31,159 bases of DNA, taken from contig CALJUR010000141.1 of assembly GCA_937975765.1 (NCBI GenBank), positions 1 to 31,159 on the forward strand. The letters are read 5' to 3'. Below are positions 24,495-31,159 of the stretch, one piece after another (within the stretch, counting starts at the first letter, position 1; the number at the start of each line of letters is the position of its first letter). This DNA comes from an uncultured Myxococcales bacterium. Lineage in GTDB: Bacteria > Myxococcota_A > UBA9042 > DTJE01. Position numbers and translations under genes: made by a program. The notes below the pieces were generated by a model. That model was not told the origin of the DNA. It did not search any database and saw only the letters and a list, made by a program, of their open reading frames with translations.

Positions 24495-25883
24495 TCATCC
24501 GTGCCCGCCCGACTTGCGGGCGCGGCGGCGCATGCGGACGTTCCGGGCCAGGTCCAGCACGATGTAGAACCCGAAGAACCCCAGCGTGCACGCGATCAGG
24601 ACGATGTAGATCCGCTCGACGATGCGCGAAGTCCAGTGCCGGTCCTCGGCCAACGACACGTGGATCTTGCCCAGCGTCAGCGGCCTGGAGGGGTCCTCGA
24701 CCGAGTGGCAACTGCCGCAGGTCTGGTTCATGTTCGCGGGGTTCGTGGACGACTTCGGGTCCGTCGATGCCCGGATGTCGTGGGACCCGTGGCAGGACGC
24801 GCAGTGCGCGACGCGCGTGTCGCCCAGCCGGGACGCGGCCCCGTGGTACGACTCCAGGTACGTCTCCACGCGCAGCCCCGGGAAGCTGTACTGCGACACG
24901 TACTTCGCGTCCGCGTGGCACCGCAGGCAGGTCTTCGCGATGTTCGTCGCGTAGGTCGAGGACTGCGCCTCGTAGTGGCTCTGGATCTTGTGGGTCTGGT
25001 GGCAGTCCGTGCACACCGGCACGTCCACGTTGCCCTTCTGGAACGGCTCGCCGTGCACGCTGTCCAGGTACACCGCCAGCACGCCCTTGTGGCACTTCCC
25101 GCACGTCCCGGGGATGGCCGCCCGGGTCGTCTTGCCGTCCTTCGCGGCCCGTACCGAGTGGCTGCCGTGGCAGTCCGTGCAGGTCGCCGACACCTCCAGG
25201 CCCGCCTTCGAAATCGCCAGGCCGTGCACGCTGCCGAAGTAGTCCTTGACCGTCTGCACCTGCTGCGCGCTGAACTCCGCGGCCGCCGGGTTCGCATGGC
25301 ATCGGGCGCACACCTCGGCCACGTGCAGCCGGTTCAGCGGCGACTCGGGGTCGGACGTCTTCCGGACGTCGTGGCCGCCGTGGCACGCGATGCAGGTCGC
25401 CACGTGCTCCCCTTCCGCCCTGCCGTGCTGGCTGTCGGCGTACTCGGCCATCGGCTTCTCGTGGCACGTGCCGCACATGGCCCGCGCCCGCCTGCCCGCG
25501 CCGGCCGGGTCCGTCGCGATGCGCGCCATCTCGTGGGTGCCGTGGCAGTCCGTGCACGACAGGCCCTCGGCGCCGTGCACGCTCTTCTCCAGCCGCGCCA
25601 CCGTCGAGGTGTGGCACTTCGCGCAGTCCACCTTCGGAGGCTTCGCGTGCCCTTCGTCGGTCACCCGGAAGATCCCGTGGCACCCCACGCAGGCCGTCGT
25701 CAGGTCCCCGTCCGACGCCAGTTTCCCGTGCGCCGACGCCCGCAACTTCCCCGCGTCGATCCGGTCCTCGTGGCAGTCCATGCACGCCGTCTGGGCCCGC
25801 GCCGTCGCCGCGCCCGCCAGCACGCACAGTCCCGCCGCCACCGGAAGCGCCCCCCGCAGTCCGTTCGCCGTCGCCATCCTCAT
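24495..25883 (-). CDS. 13-haem membrane-anchored c-type cytochrome
   Basis: A 462-residue protein with a cleavable signal peptide (ends AATARAQ, about residue 31). Thirteen CXXCH motifs begin at residues 34, 65, 87, 110, 137, 164, 192, 235, 261, 291, 319, 361 and 389. Many are followed by GTH, GSH or QTH, and scattered SVHG/SYHG His residues could be sixth haem ligands. A transmembrane helix (about 424-445) and an RMRRRARK tail keep the haem domain on the periplasmic side. ATG 25883 overlaps the stop of the receiver/cytochrome b gene by 4 bp and has GGGAGGAGG before it. Together with that cytochrome b it resembles a split CbcL, the Geobacter multihaem-plus-cytochrome-b quinol oxidoreductase. 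It would take electrons from the quinol pool towards periplasmic carriers. Confidence 0.9.
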   Translation of the reverse strand: MRMATANGLRGALPVAAGLCVLAGAATARAQTACMDCHEDRIDAGKLRASAHGKLASDGDLTTACVGCHGIFRVTDEGHAKPPKVDCAKCHTSTVARLEKSVHGAEGLSCTDCHGTHEMARIATDPAGAGRRARAMCGTCHEKPMAEYADSQHGRAEGEHVATCIACHGGHDVRKTSDPESPLNRLHVAEVCARCHANPAAAEFSAQQVQTVKDYFGSVHGLAISKAGLEVSATCTDCHGSHSVRAAKDGKTTRAAIPGTCGKCHKGVLAVYLDSVHGEPFQKGNVDVPVCTDCHQTHKIQSHYEAQSSTYATNIAKTCLRCHADAKYVSQYSFPGLRVETYLESYHGAASRLGDTRVAHCASCHGSHDIRASTDPKSSTNPANMNQTCGSCHSVEDPSRPLTLGKIHVSLAEDRHWTSRIVERIYIVLIACTLGFFGFYIVLDLARNVRMRRRARKSGGHG

Positions 25884-26971
25884 CGCGCCTCCTCCCCGGC
25901 CGGATGGGAAACCGCCGCCCGCCCCGTCACTGCCTCGTACTCCAGCGGGTGCTCCTCCAGCATCTCGTGCCGGCTGATCCGCCCGGTGATCCAGGTCCGG
26001 CTGCCCGGGAACACGCCCGGCTTCCAGTGCACGCAGTACATGTGCCACACCGCGATCGTCGCGATGGCCAGGATCGCCTCGTACCGGTGGATCACCTTGG
26101 CGACGTCGATCACCCACAGCGGCGCGAACTGCAGCACGAACTCGGAAAACCACAGGATCGCCCCGGTCAGCACCATGATGAACGTGCCCCACACCACGCC
26201 GAAGTACTCGAACTTCTCGATCCAGTTGTACTTGCCGACCCGCGGTCTCTCCTTGCGCAGGCCCAGTTGCCACAGCACGTCGTGCCACGCGTCGACCAGA
26301 TCCCGCGGCAGCCGCGGCAGGAACGCCTTCAGGTTCCTGTGGCCCTCCTCGCGGAACATCAGGTAGCCCATGTGCCACAGGCTCAGCAGGATCAGGCCGA
26401 CCGCGGCGAACCGGTGCATCAGCCCCCGCAGGTAGGACGAGTCCTCGAAGAAGAAGACCCCCTTGAAGATGTCGGGGAAGAACAGCGGCACCCCCGTGAA
26501 GCCCAGGAGGAAGAACGTCACCATCAGGATCACGTGCTGCACCCGCATCGACACCGAGAAGCGCTCGAAGCCGCGCCGCTCCTCGCGCTGGCGGATCCGC
26601 GCCTCGCGGACCTTCAGGATCTTCTCGACGAAGGCCAGCAGTTCGTCCTGCGAGAACGGCTTCTCGATGTAGTCCAGGCCGCCCAGTTTCATCGAGTCGA
26701 CGGCCGAGTCCACCGACGCGTACCCGGTCATCATCGCGAAGTCGGTACTGCGACGGACCTGCTTCCCGCGCCGGATGACCTCCAGCCCGTCGATGCCCGG
26801 CATCCTCAGGTCGGTGAAGACGATGTCGAAGGGCTCGGCCTCCAGCATCGCCAGCCCCTGCTCGCCCGTCCCCGCCGTCGCCACCGTGAAGCGGTCCTTC
26901 AGGGGTTCGAACACCCTGGCGAAGGCCTCGCGGATGATGTCCTCGTCGTCGATGACCAGCAGCCGGATCAT
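25880..26971 (-). CDS. Response-regulator receiver domain fused to a four-helix cytochrome b
   Basis: A 363-residue fusion. Residues 1-120 are an intact receiver domain: acidic pocket Asp8/Asp9, phospho-acceptor Asp54 (VFTDLRMPG), Thr82 and Lys104 (IEKPF). After a basic linker (REARIRQREERR), residues about 140-315 form a FdnI/HydC-like cytochrome b with four helices (about 145-166, 186-205, 256-280, 295-314) and candidate haem ligands His146, His187 or His200, His296 and His310; the 14-residue spacing of the last pair is as in formate dehydrogenase gamma. There is no DNA-binding output domain. The receiver would face the cytoplasm. Its ends overlap the kinase and the 13-haem genes by 4 bp each. 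I infer phosphorylation-controlled quinol oxidation. I know of no described example. Confidence 0.88.
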   Translation of the reverse strand: MIRLLVIDDEDIIREAFARVFEPLKDRFTVATAGTGEQGLAMLEAEPFDIVFTDLRMPGIDGLEVIRRGKQVRRSTDFAMMTGYASVDSAVDSMKLGGLDYIEKPFSQDELLAFVEKILKVREARIRQREERRGFERFSVSMRVQHVILMVTFFLLGFTGVPLFFPDIFKGVFFFEDSSYLRGLMHRFAAVGLILLSLWHMGYLMFREEGHRNLKAFLPRLPRDLVDAWHDVLWQLGLRKERPRVGKYNWIEKFEYFGVVWGTFIMVLTGAILWFSEFVLQFAPLWVIDVAKVIHRYEAILAIATIAVWHMYCVHWKPGVFPGSRTWITGRISRHEMLEEHPLEYEAVTGRAAVSHPAGEEAR

Positions 26972-28476
26972 GCTTCCCCCCCCGCCTCGCGCCCCTCGCC
27001 GCCCGCGACGGGCAGCCGCACCGTGAACGTCGCCCCGTGCCCCGGTTCCGAGTCCACCGTCAGGGTTCCGCCGTGCCTCTCCACGATCCCCCACGAGATC
27101 GACAGGCCCAGCCCGGTCCCCTTCGCCCCCTTGGTCGAGTAGAACGGTTCGAACAGCTTGCCGAGGTCCTCCGGCGGGATGCCGGGCCCCGTGTCGGCCA
27201 CCTCGACCTCGACCGCCGTCCCGTCCTTTGACACGCGGCGACGGATCGCGATCCGCCCGTTCTCGCCGATCGCGTCCATCGCGTTGACCAGCAGGTTCAG
27301 GAACACCTGCTGCACCTGCGACACGTCCATGTCGATCGCGGGCAGTTCCTCCCCTTCCTGCACGATCTCGATGCCGCGCTTGCCCGCCTGGTTGCGGACC
27401 ACCTGCACCGCCTGCCCCACCGCCGTCTCGATCCGGGCCCGGGTGCGCTGGGGCTTCGTCTGGCGCGAGAAGTCCAGCAGCCCCTTCACGATGTCCCGGC
27501 AGCGCCGGGCCTCGTTGTGGATCGTGTCCAGGTCCCCACGGCGCGGGTCGCCCGGCTCCATCGCGTCCCGCACGCTGCTGGAGATCAGCATCACCCCGGT
27601 CAGCGGGTTGTTGATCTCGTGCGCCACGCCGGCCGCCAGCCGCCCGACGACCGCCAGTTTCTCGGACTGCATCAGGTGCCCGCGCGTCTCGGACAGGCTG
27701 CGCGTCATCCGGTTGAACGCCTCGGCCACGTACCCGAACTCGTCGTCGCCCGTCGCGCGGATCCGGTGCTCCATGTCCCCCCCCGACACGCGGGCCATCC
27801 CTTTCAGCAGCACCCGGATGCGCCGGGTCACGAAGCGGTGCACGAACCCCAGGATCACCAGGGCGATCAGCAGCGTCAGCACCAGGGCCGAGGCCAGCGA
27901 GGCGGTCCGGAATCGCGCCAGTTCGCGGTCGAACGGCTGAAGGGACAGCGTCAGGTCCAGCACGCCCAGGATCTTCTGGTTCGCGGGGTGCACGTGGCAC
28001 GGCGCCGTCGAGCAGTCCGGCTCGTTGTAGATGGGCTCGATCCGCGTGAACAGCCGCCGGTCGCTGGAGTCCCGGTAGATGTGGGTGCGCTGCTCGGGAC
28101 TCAGCGACGCGACCGGCTCGCCGCGCCCGTGGCAGCCCTTGCACGCATCGTCGGTGGTCGGGACGCGCTGCCCGACGACGGAGGGGTCGGACGCGAACTG
28201 GACGGTGCCGTCCTTGCTGAAGATCCGCAGGCCGGCCACGTCCTGCCCCGCCGCCAGCGTGCGCACCGTGGCCGACACCGCCTCCCGGTCGTCGTGCATC
28301 ATCGCGTGGCGCAGGCCCCGCTTGACCGTGTCGGACAGCCGTTCCCCGCCGTTGCGGACCTCGCCCAGGACCTGCTGTTCGAGGCTGCGGACGGCGACCC
28401 AGGCCCCGATGCCCAGCCCGACGGCCAGCGTGACGCCCACGGCGGCAACCAGTCGCACGGCGATCCGGTGTCTCAT
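26968..28476 (-). CDS. Sensor histidine kinase with c-haem motif in its periplasmic domain
   Basis: A 502-residue membrane kinase. Helix 1 is at about 9-29 and helix 2 at about 193-215, enclosing a periplasmic sensor that holds CKGCH (112-116) and, after Tyr-Asn-Glu-Pro-Asp, CSTAPCH (155-161, a CX4CH motif). A HAMP domain (about 216-268) leads to the H-box AAGVAHEINNPL with phospho-acceptor His286. The ATPase motifs are NLLVNAMDAI, DTGPGIP, FEPFYSTK and GTGLGL. It should read haem redox state or a ligand and phosphorylate the receiver encoded next, with which it overlaps by 4 bp. ATG 28476 has AGGAGAG before it and lies about 37 bases after a predicted transcription start; a longer in-frame form from 28530 would begin upstream of that start. 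Confidence 0.9.
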   Translation of the reverse strand: MRHRIAVRLVAAVGVTLAVGLGIGAWVAVRSLEQQVLGEVRNGGERLSDTVKRGLRHAMMHDDREAVSATVRTLAAGQDVAGLRIFSKDGTVQFASDPSVVGQRVPTTDDACKGCHGRGEPVASLSPEQRTHIYRDSSDRRLFTRIEPIYNEPDCSTAPCHVHPANQKILGVLDLTLSLQPFDRELARFRTASLASALVLTLLIALVILGFVHRFVTRRIRVLLKGMARVSGGDMEHRIRATGDDEFGYVAEAFNRMTRSLSETRGHLMQSEKLAVVGRLAAGVAHEINNPLTGVMLISSSVRDAMEPGDPRRGDLDTIHNEARRCRDIVKGLLDFSRQTKPQRTRARIETAVGQAVQVVRNQAGKRGIEIVQEGEELPAIDMDVSQVQQVFLNLLVNAMDAIGENGRIAIRRRVSKDGTAVEVEVADTGPGIPPEDLGKLFEPFYSTKGAKGTGLGLSISWGIVERHGGTLTVDSEPGHGATFTVRLPVAGGEGREAGGEA

Positions 28477-28519
28477 CGACTCTCCTGGGCTGCCCACCAG
28501 GGGATCCTGGCGCGGCCCA

Positions 28520-28548
28520 AGTGTAATCAACAGGATGCGGATTGTCCA
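28520..28548 (-). promoter_or_regulatory. Sigma-70-type promoter of the kinase/cytochrome operon
   Basis: On the minus strand TGGACA (28548-28543), 17 bases, TACACT (28525-28520). Transcription would begin near 28513 with a leader of about 37 bases containing AGGAGAG. It would serve the kinase, the receiver/cytochrome b, the 13-haem cytochrome and perhaps the nuclease. Confidence 0.65.
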
Positions 28549-28636
28549 CGTTCGGATCCCGCAGGGAATGGAACCCCGCGGACAGGCGGGTCGGGGCGCG
28601 TACGCTGAGCGGTGCGTGTCCGGGGGGTCCGGGGGG

Positions 28637-29893
28637 TCAGCGGGCCTTGCCGCCGTCCTTGCTGGCCTTGCGCTCCTGGGCGCGGCGCAGGGCCTCGGCC
28701 AGGGCGGTGGTGGCGGGGGATGCCGGGGCGGCCGGGGACGGGACGGGCGCGTAACGGCGGTCCCTCCCTTCGCCCCCCTCGACGACGAAGCGGGCTCGCA
28801 CCTCGGGGTCGACCTCCTCCTCCTTCGCCTCCAGGGCCTTCAGGGACAGCGACACGCGGCGCGCCACCGGGTCGACCGCCAGCACCGACACCTCGATCTC
28901 CTGGCCGGGCTTCAGCAGTTCGCCCGCCGACCGCAGGTGCTTCTTGCCGGTCATCTCGGAGATGTGCAGCAGGCCCTCGATGCCTCCCGCGACGGCCACG
29001 AATGCCCCGTAGGTCGTCAGCCGCGTCACCTTGCCGCGCACCGTCGATCCGACCATCAACCGGTCCGGCGCGTCGTCCCAGGGGCTGTCCCCGGCCTGGC
29101 GCAGGCTGGCGCTGATGCGGGGACGCTCGCCGCCCTTCTCCACGCGCAGGATCTTCACGGTGATCTCGCTGCCGACCGGGGGCGGCGCCTCGCTGCCCCG
29201 GGTCCAGGACAGTTCCGACTGCGGCACCAGCGCGTTCAGCCCGCCGCCCAGGTTCACGAAGATGCCGAAGGTCTCGTGCTTGACCACCTGCACCGTGCGC
29301 AGTTGGCCCTCCTCGATCTCCTCCAGCAGGCGCTCGCGCTCGGCGGCCTGTTCCTCCTTCAGCAGCGCGGTCCGCGACAGGATCACGTCGCGGCCACGGA
29401 CCTCCAGCACGCGGAACCGGAAGCGCTGGCCGACGTAGGTTTCCGGCGGCAGGCGCGCGAAGTCCATCTGCGAGAACGGCACGAATCCGCGGGCCTGGCC
29501 GGGCAGGTCGATCGTGAAGCCGCCCTTGTTGGTCCCGCCGACGGTCCCCTCGATCGGGATGCCGGACCGCGACGCCTCGACCAGCGACTCCAGGTCCAGG
29601 TTCCGGGTCTTCAGCACCCGGGACAGCACCACGCCGGCGGCCGAGAAGCGCACGACGCGGCACTCGACCACGTCGCCCAGGCCGAGGGACTGCAGTTCCT
29701 CCGGCGTGAACTCCTCCAGCCCGATCGACCCCTCGGCTCGCTGGCCCACGTCCAGCAGCAGCGCGGTCTTGCCCAGTTCCACGATCCGGGCCTGGACCAC
29801 GTCGCCGGGGCTGTACCGCGTGAACTCCTTGGGCATCGTCTCGTCCAGCATCCGCTGGAAATCGCCCGGGTCGTTGCTGTCCCGATCCGCCAT
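28637..29893 (-). CDS. S1-domain RNA-binding protein (ribosomal protein S1-like, four domains)
   Basis: A 418-residue cytoplasmic protein made of four S1 RNA-binding domains at about 29-95, 111-178, 196-266 and 281-353. Each ends in a 'V.LS...' strand; the fourth is the most typical (GSTVRGKVTRLTTYGAFVAV, EGLLHISEM). A charged tail rich in Ala, Glu and Lys follows. Ribosomal S1 of Proteobacteria usually has six domains, so this is a shorter S1-like protein of the kind many genomes carry beside full-length S1. It may bind mRNA or act in translation or RNA turnover. The ATG has a GAGGCG ribosome site, and a strong sigma-70-type promoter lies upstream. It is not part of the kinase operon, which has its own promoter. 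Confidence 0.85.
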   Translation of the reverse strand: MADRDSNDPGDFQRMLDETMPKEFTRYSPGDVVQARIVELGKTALLLDVGQRAEGSIGLEEFTPEELQSLGLGDVVECRVVRFSAAGVVLSRVLKTRNLDLESLVEASRSGIPIEGTVGGTNKGGFTIDLPGQARGFVPFSQMDFARLPPETYVGQRFRFRVLEVRGRDVILSRTALLKEEQAAERERLLEEIEEGQLRTVQVVKHETFGIFVNLGGGLNALVPQSELSWTRGSEAPPPVGSEITVKILRVEKGGERPRISASLRQAGDSPWDDAPDRLMVGSTVRGKVTRLTTYGAFVAVAGGIEGLLHISEMTGKKHLRSAGELLKPGQEIEVSVLAVDPVARRVSLSLKALEAKEEEVDPEVRARFVVEGGEGRDRRYAPVPSPAAPASPATTALAEALRRAQERKASKDGGKAR

Positions 29894-29946
29894 GGTTCGC
29901 CTCGAAATTCAGGTGCGCGTCCCCGCCCGCGCGAGGGCGACGGCCG

Positions 29947-29975
29947 ATGGTAGGGACGTGCGACCCGGGCGTCAA
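29947..29975 (-). promoter_or_regulatory. Sigma-70-type promoter of the S1-domain gene
   Basis: On the minus strand TTGACG (29975-29970), 17 bases, TACCAT (29952-29947). Transcription would start near 29940, giving a leader of about 47 bases. The remaining bases up to 30166 hold no gene that I can support. Confidence 0.65.
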
Positions 29976-30166
29976 GGGACCCGAATCCTCCCGAATCGTG
30001 GGGAAGGACGGTCCCGGGAAGGGACGGTTCCTCGGGGTGTCGGGTTGCACGGTCTGGTCGCCCGCCCCCGCTCACGGCACTCCTTCCCGCACCTCGATCG
30101 CAGCCGGGCCCTCGATTGGCGCATCTCCCGGATGGCCTTGCGGCGCTCGCGTTCCAGGTGGGGTGC

Positions 30167-30430
30167 TCAGAGTCCGCGGTAGACGTCGCGGCGGTTCCCG
30201 ACCTTGATGACCACGACCACAAGAACCTCGTCGCAGATCTCGTAGACTTTCCGGTACATGCCTTGTCGCACCCGGTAGTACTCGGACCCCGCGAGTTTCT
30301 CGCAGCCAGGTCCTCTCGGCTCCTCAACCAACTGATCGACGCGCCGCAGGATGCGCTTCACATCGGCCTTGGGGAGGCTTCGCAGATCCTTCGCGACCGA
30401 CTCGCGGAACGTCAGGCTAAATCTTGCCAT
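30167..30430 (-). CDS. RelE/ParE-family toxin
   Basis: An 87-residue protein of the RelE fold. RelE-type members cut mRNA on the ribosome; ParE-type members poison gyrase. An N-terminal helix-rich part (FRESVAKDLRSLPKADVKRI, LRRVDQLVEEP) is followed by the family's beta-sheet signature: LAGSEYYRVRQGMYRKVYEI, then VVVIKVGNRRDVYRGL. The Arg residues in RVRQGMYR and NRRDVY fit the RelE-type active surface. Its start lies inside the antitoxin gene (14-bp overlap), the usual antitoxin-first order. Codons here use A and T at third positions more often than the rest of the window, suggesting transfer. Whether it cuts mRNA cannot be told. Confidence 0.87.
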   Translation of the reverse strand: MARFSLTFRESVAKDLRSLPKADVKRILRRVDQLVEEPRGPGCEKLAGSEYYRVRQGMYRKVYEICDEVLVVVVIKVGNRRDVYRGL

Positions 30431-30650
30431 GCGACTTCAAGTCCTTGAGGAGTTGCTCGTAGGTCATCGTACGTTCCTGGCCGCGGGACTTGATCGCCGC
30501 CAGATCCTCCTCATCCTCCCGAAGGGCAAGCCTCACGGCCTCGTTCACAATCTCGGATACCGTCCGCTGCGAATGCGCCGCCTTCACCCGCAACGCGCGG
30601 TGGAGTTCCGGCTCGAAGTAGACGGTCGACCGTCTGGCTGTCTGGTTCAT
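30417..30650 (-). CDS. Ribbon-helix-helix antitoxin
   Basis: A 77-residue protein. The N-terminal part (RRSTVYFEPELHRALRVKAA, then QRTVSEIVNEAVRLAL) is a ribbon-helix-helix DNA-binding domain of the CopG/RelB-like kind. The C-terminal part (TMTYEQLLKDLKSHGKI) should wrap the toxin. It would neutralise the RelE-type protein encoded next and repress their shared promoter. ATG 30650 has GGAGG six bases upstream. A 10-bp-arm palindrome overlaps the promoter, which fits self-regulation by a dimeric RHH protein. Confidence 0.87.
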   Translation of the reverse strand: MNQTARRSTVYFEPELHRALRVKAAHSQRTVSEIVNEAVRLALREDEEDLAAIKSRGQERTMTYEQLLKDLKSHGKI

Positions 30651-30667
30651 CAGGCACCTCCATCGGC

Positions 30668-30701
30668 ATTTTGGCGTCTTGACGTTTCCGTGTCAAGACG
30701 C
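30668..30701 (-). promoter_or_regulatory. Toxin-antitoxin promoter overlapped by a palindromic operator
   Basis: On the minus strand TTGACA (30696-30691), 17 bases, CAAAAT (30673-30668); transcription would begin near 30661, just before the antitoxin. The perfect inverted repeat GCGTCTTGAC (30674-30683) and GTCAAGACGC (30692-30701), with an 8-base centre, covers the -35 and the spacer. A protein bound there would block RNA polymerase. Confidence 0.7.
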
Positions 30702-30892
30702 TTGATGGCTCCTCCGAATCCCACTTCCCGGGTTCCGTCCACGTCCAAGCGTCCCTTCGTTGCCGTGCTCACCGAGCCACCTCCGCCAGCGGTGAAATGG
30801 AAGTGACAGCCGGCTGTTGATGGGAAGGCCAAAACGGGACAAGGCAACGGGTCATGGTTCGCCGTGGGCAGGAGCGGGCTGGATTGTCAGGA

Positions 30893-31159
30893 ATGATGGA
30901 AGGGGTGGCGACATGCAGTTCGAACCAGATGGGGACGTATCTGTATCCGAGCCAGGAAGAGACGTACGCGTTGATCCGGAGCGGGAACCGGATGCCACCC
31001 GAGGACTTCGAGACGGCGCGGGAAGACGAGGTCGCGCTGAACGTGAAGAACCGCAAGCCGTTCAGCCAACAAAGCACAGGCCTGGACATTCTCGACCCTG
31101 GGGGTCCGGCGGGGAGACCGCCGAAGCGACATAGCGTCCCCGCCCGAAGTGGAGCGAGG
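30893..31159 (+). CDS. Unrecognised partial coding region, runs off the right edge
   Basis: A frame open to the end of the window with a good coding look: third positions are mostly G or C, and second positions are A/T-rich as expected for charged and hydrophobic residues. From ATG ATG at 30893 it reads MMEGVATCSSNQMGTYLYPS, then QEETYALIRSGNRMPPEDFE, then TAREDEVALNVKNRKPFSQQ, and later a Pro/Gly/Arg-rich tail (LDILDPGGPAGRPPKRH). An in-frame ATG at 30854 would lengthen it; an ATG at 30929 would shorten it. No clear ribosome site fits any of these. I do not recognise the family. It lies divergent from the toxin-antitoxin pair and may be a remnant of a mobile element. Confidence 0.4.
   Translation, partial: MMEGVATCSSNQMGTYLYPSQEETYALIRSGNRMPPEDFETAREDEVALNVKNRKPFSQQSTGLDILDPGGPAGRPPKRHSVPARSGAR

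Noticed and set aside
30040..30166. Protein-like stretch HLERERRKAIREMRQSRARL on the minus strand downstream of the toxin
   Set aside because: It has no start codon with a ribosome site in a sensible place and soon turns into low-complexity sequence. It may be a remnant but cannot be supported.
30817..31134. Alternative plus-strand frame over the right-edge gene (reads GDMQFEPDGDVSVSEPGRD)
   Set aside because: Its third-position composition and Arg/Glu/Gly-rich sequence look like a shadow of the frame starting at 30893, although a GGAAGGGG lies upstream.

Overview
The window is very GC-rich, with strong G/C preference at third codon positions, and is dominated by exported proteins. A MYXO-CTERM-like tail, MopE-type Cys/Asp repeats, long lipoproteins with Cys-rich, PKD and beta-helix modules, and multihaem cytochromes together point to a Myxococcota or related (former Deltaproteobacteria) genome. 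Finer placement is not possible from this sequence alone. I support 22 coding regions, two of them cut by the window edges. No tRNA, rRNA, CRISPR array or intact insertion sequence was seen.

Left part (1-5436): an MBOAT O-acyltransferase and an SGNH-like partner overlap by 4 bp on the minus strand, the usual pairing for acylation of a cell-surface polymer. Divergent from them is a LolA-like exported protein behind a candidate sigma-54 promoter with two tandem dyads upstream. A viroplasmin/RNase H1 protein follows, then a trypsin-like surface protease with MopE repeats and a MYXO-CTERM-like anchor.

Centre (5642-18257): an exported helix-hairpin-helix/beta-barrel protein, a lamin-tail lipoprotein and a thermonuclease lipoprotein lie in one plus-strand run, which suggests handling of extracellular DNA. 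A palindromic repeat cluster follows. Next come a 1805-residue mosaic lipoprotein, a secreted zinc phospholipase C-like protein and a lipoprotein of unknown function.

Redox part (18405-28476): an OmcA/MtrC-type decahaem lipoprotein cytochrome ends at a strong hairpin. After a radical SAM and an RlmM-like methyltransferase pair comes a minus-strand operon: histidine kinase with a c-haem motif in its periplasmic sensor, then a response-regulator receiver domain fused directly to a four-helix cytochrome b, then a 13-haem membrane-anchored cytochrome c, then probably a nuclease with a lamin-tail domain. The first three genes are joined by two 4-bp ATGA overlaps. The cytochrome b plus multihaem pair resembles a split CbcL-like quinol oxidoreductase. 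A receiver domain as its cytoplasmic part suggests that electron flow is controlled by phosphorylation rather than through transcription. This is the most novel feature of the window.

Right end (28637-31159): a four-domain S1 RNA-binding protein, then a RHH/RelE toxin-antitoxin pair with a palindromic operator inside its promoter, in a stretch with less GC-biased codon use. The last feature is a partial unrecognised reading frame. Several promoters share one architecture, TTGAC or a close variant, 17 bases, then TAnnnT or a close variant; they precede the protease, the giant lipoprotein, the kinase operon, the S1 gene and the toxin-antitoxin pair.
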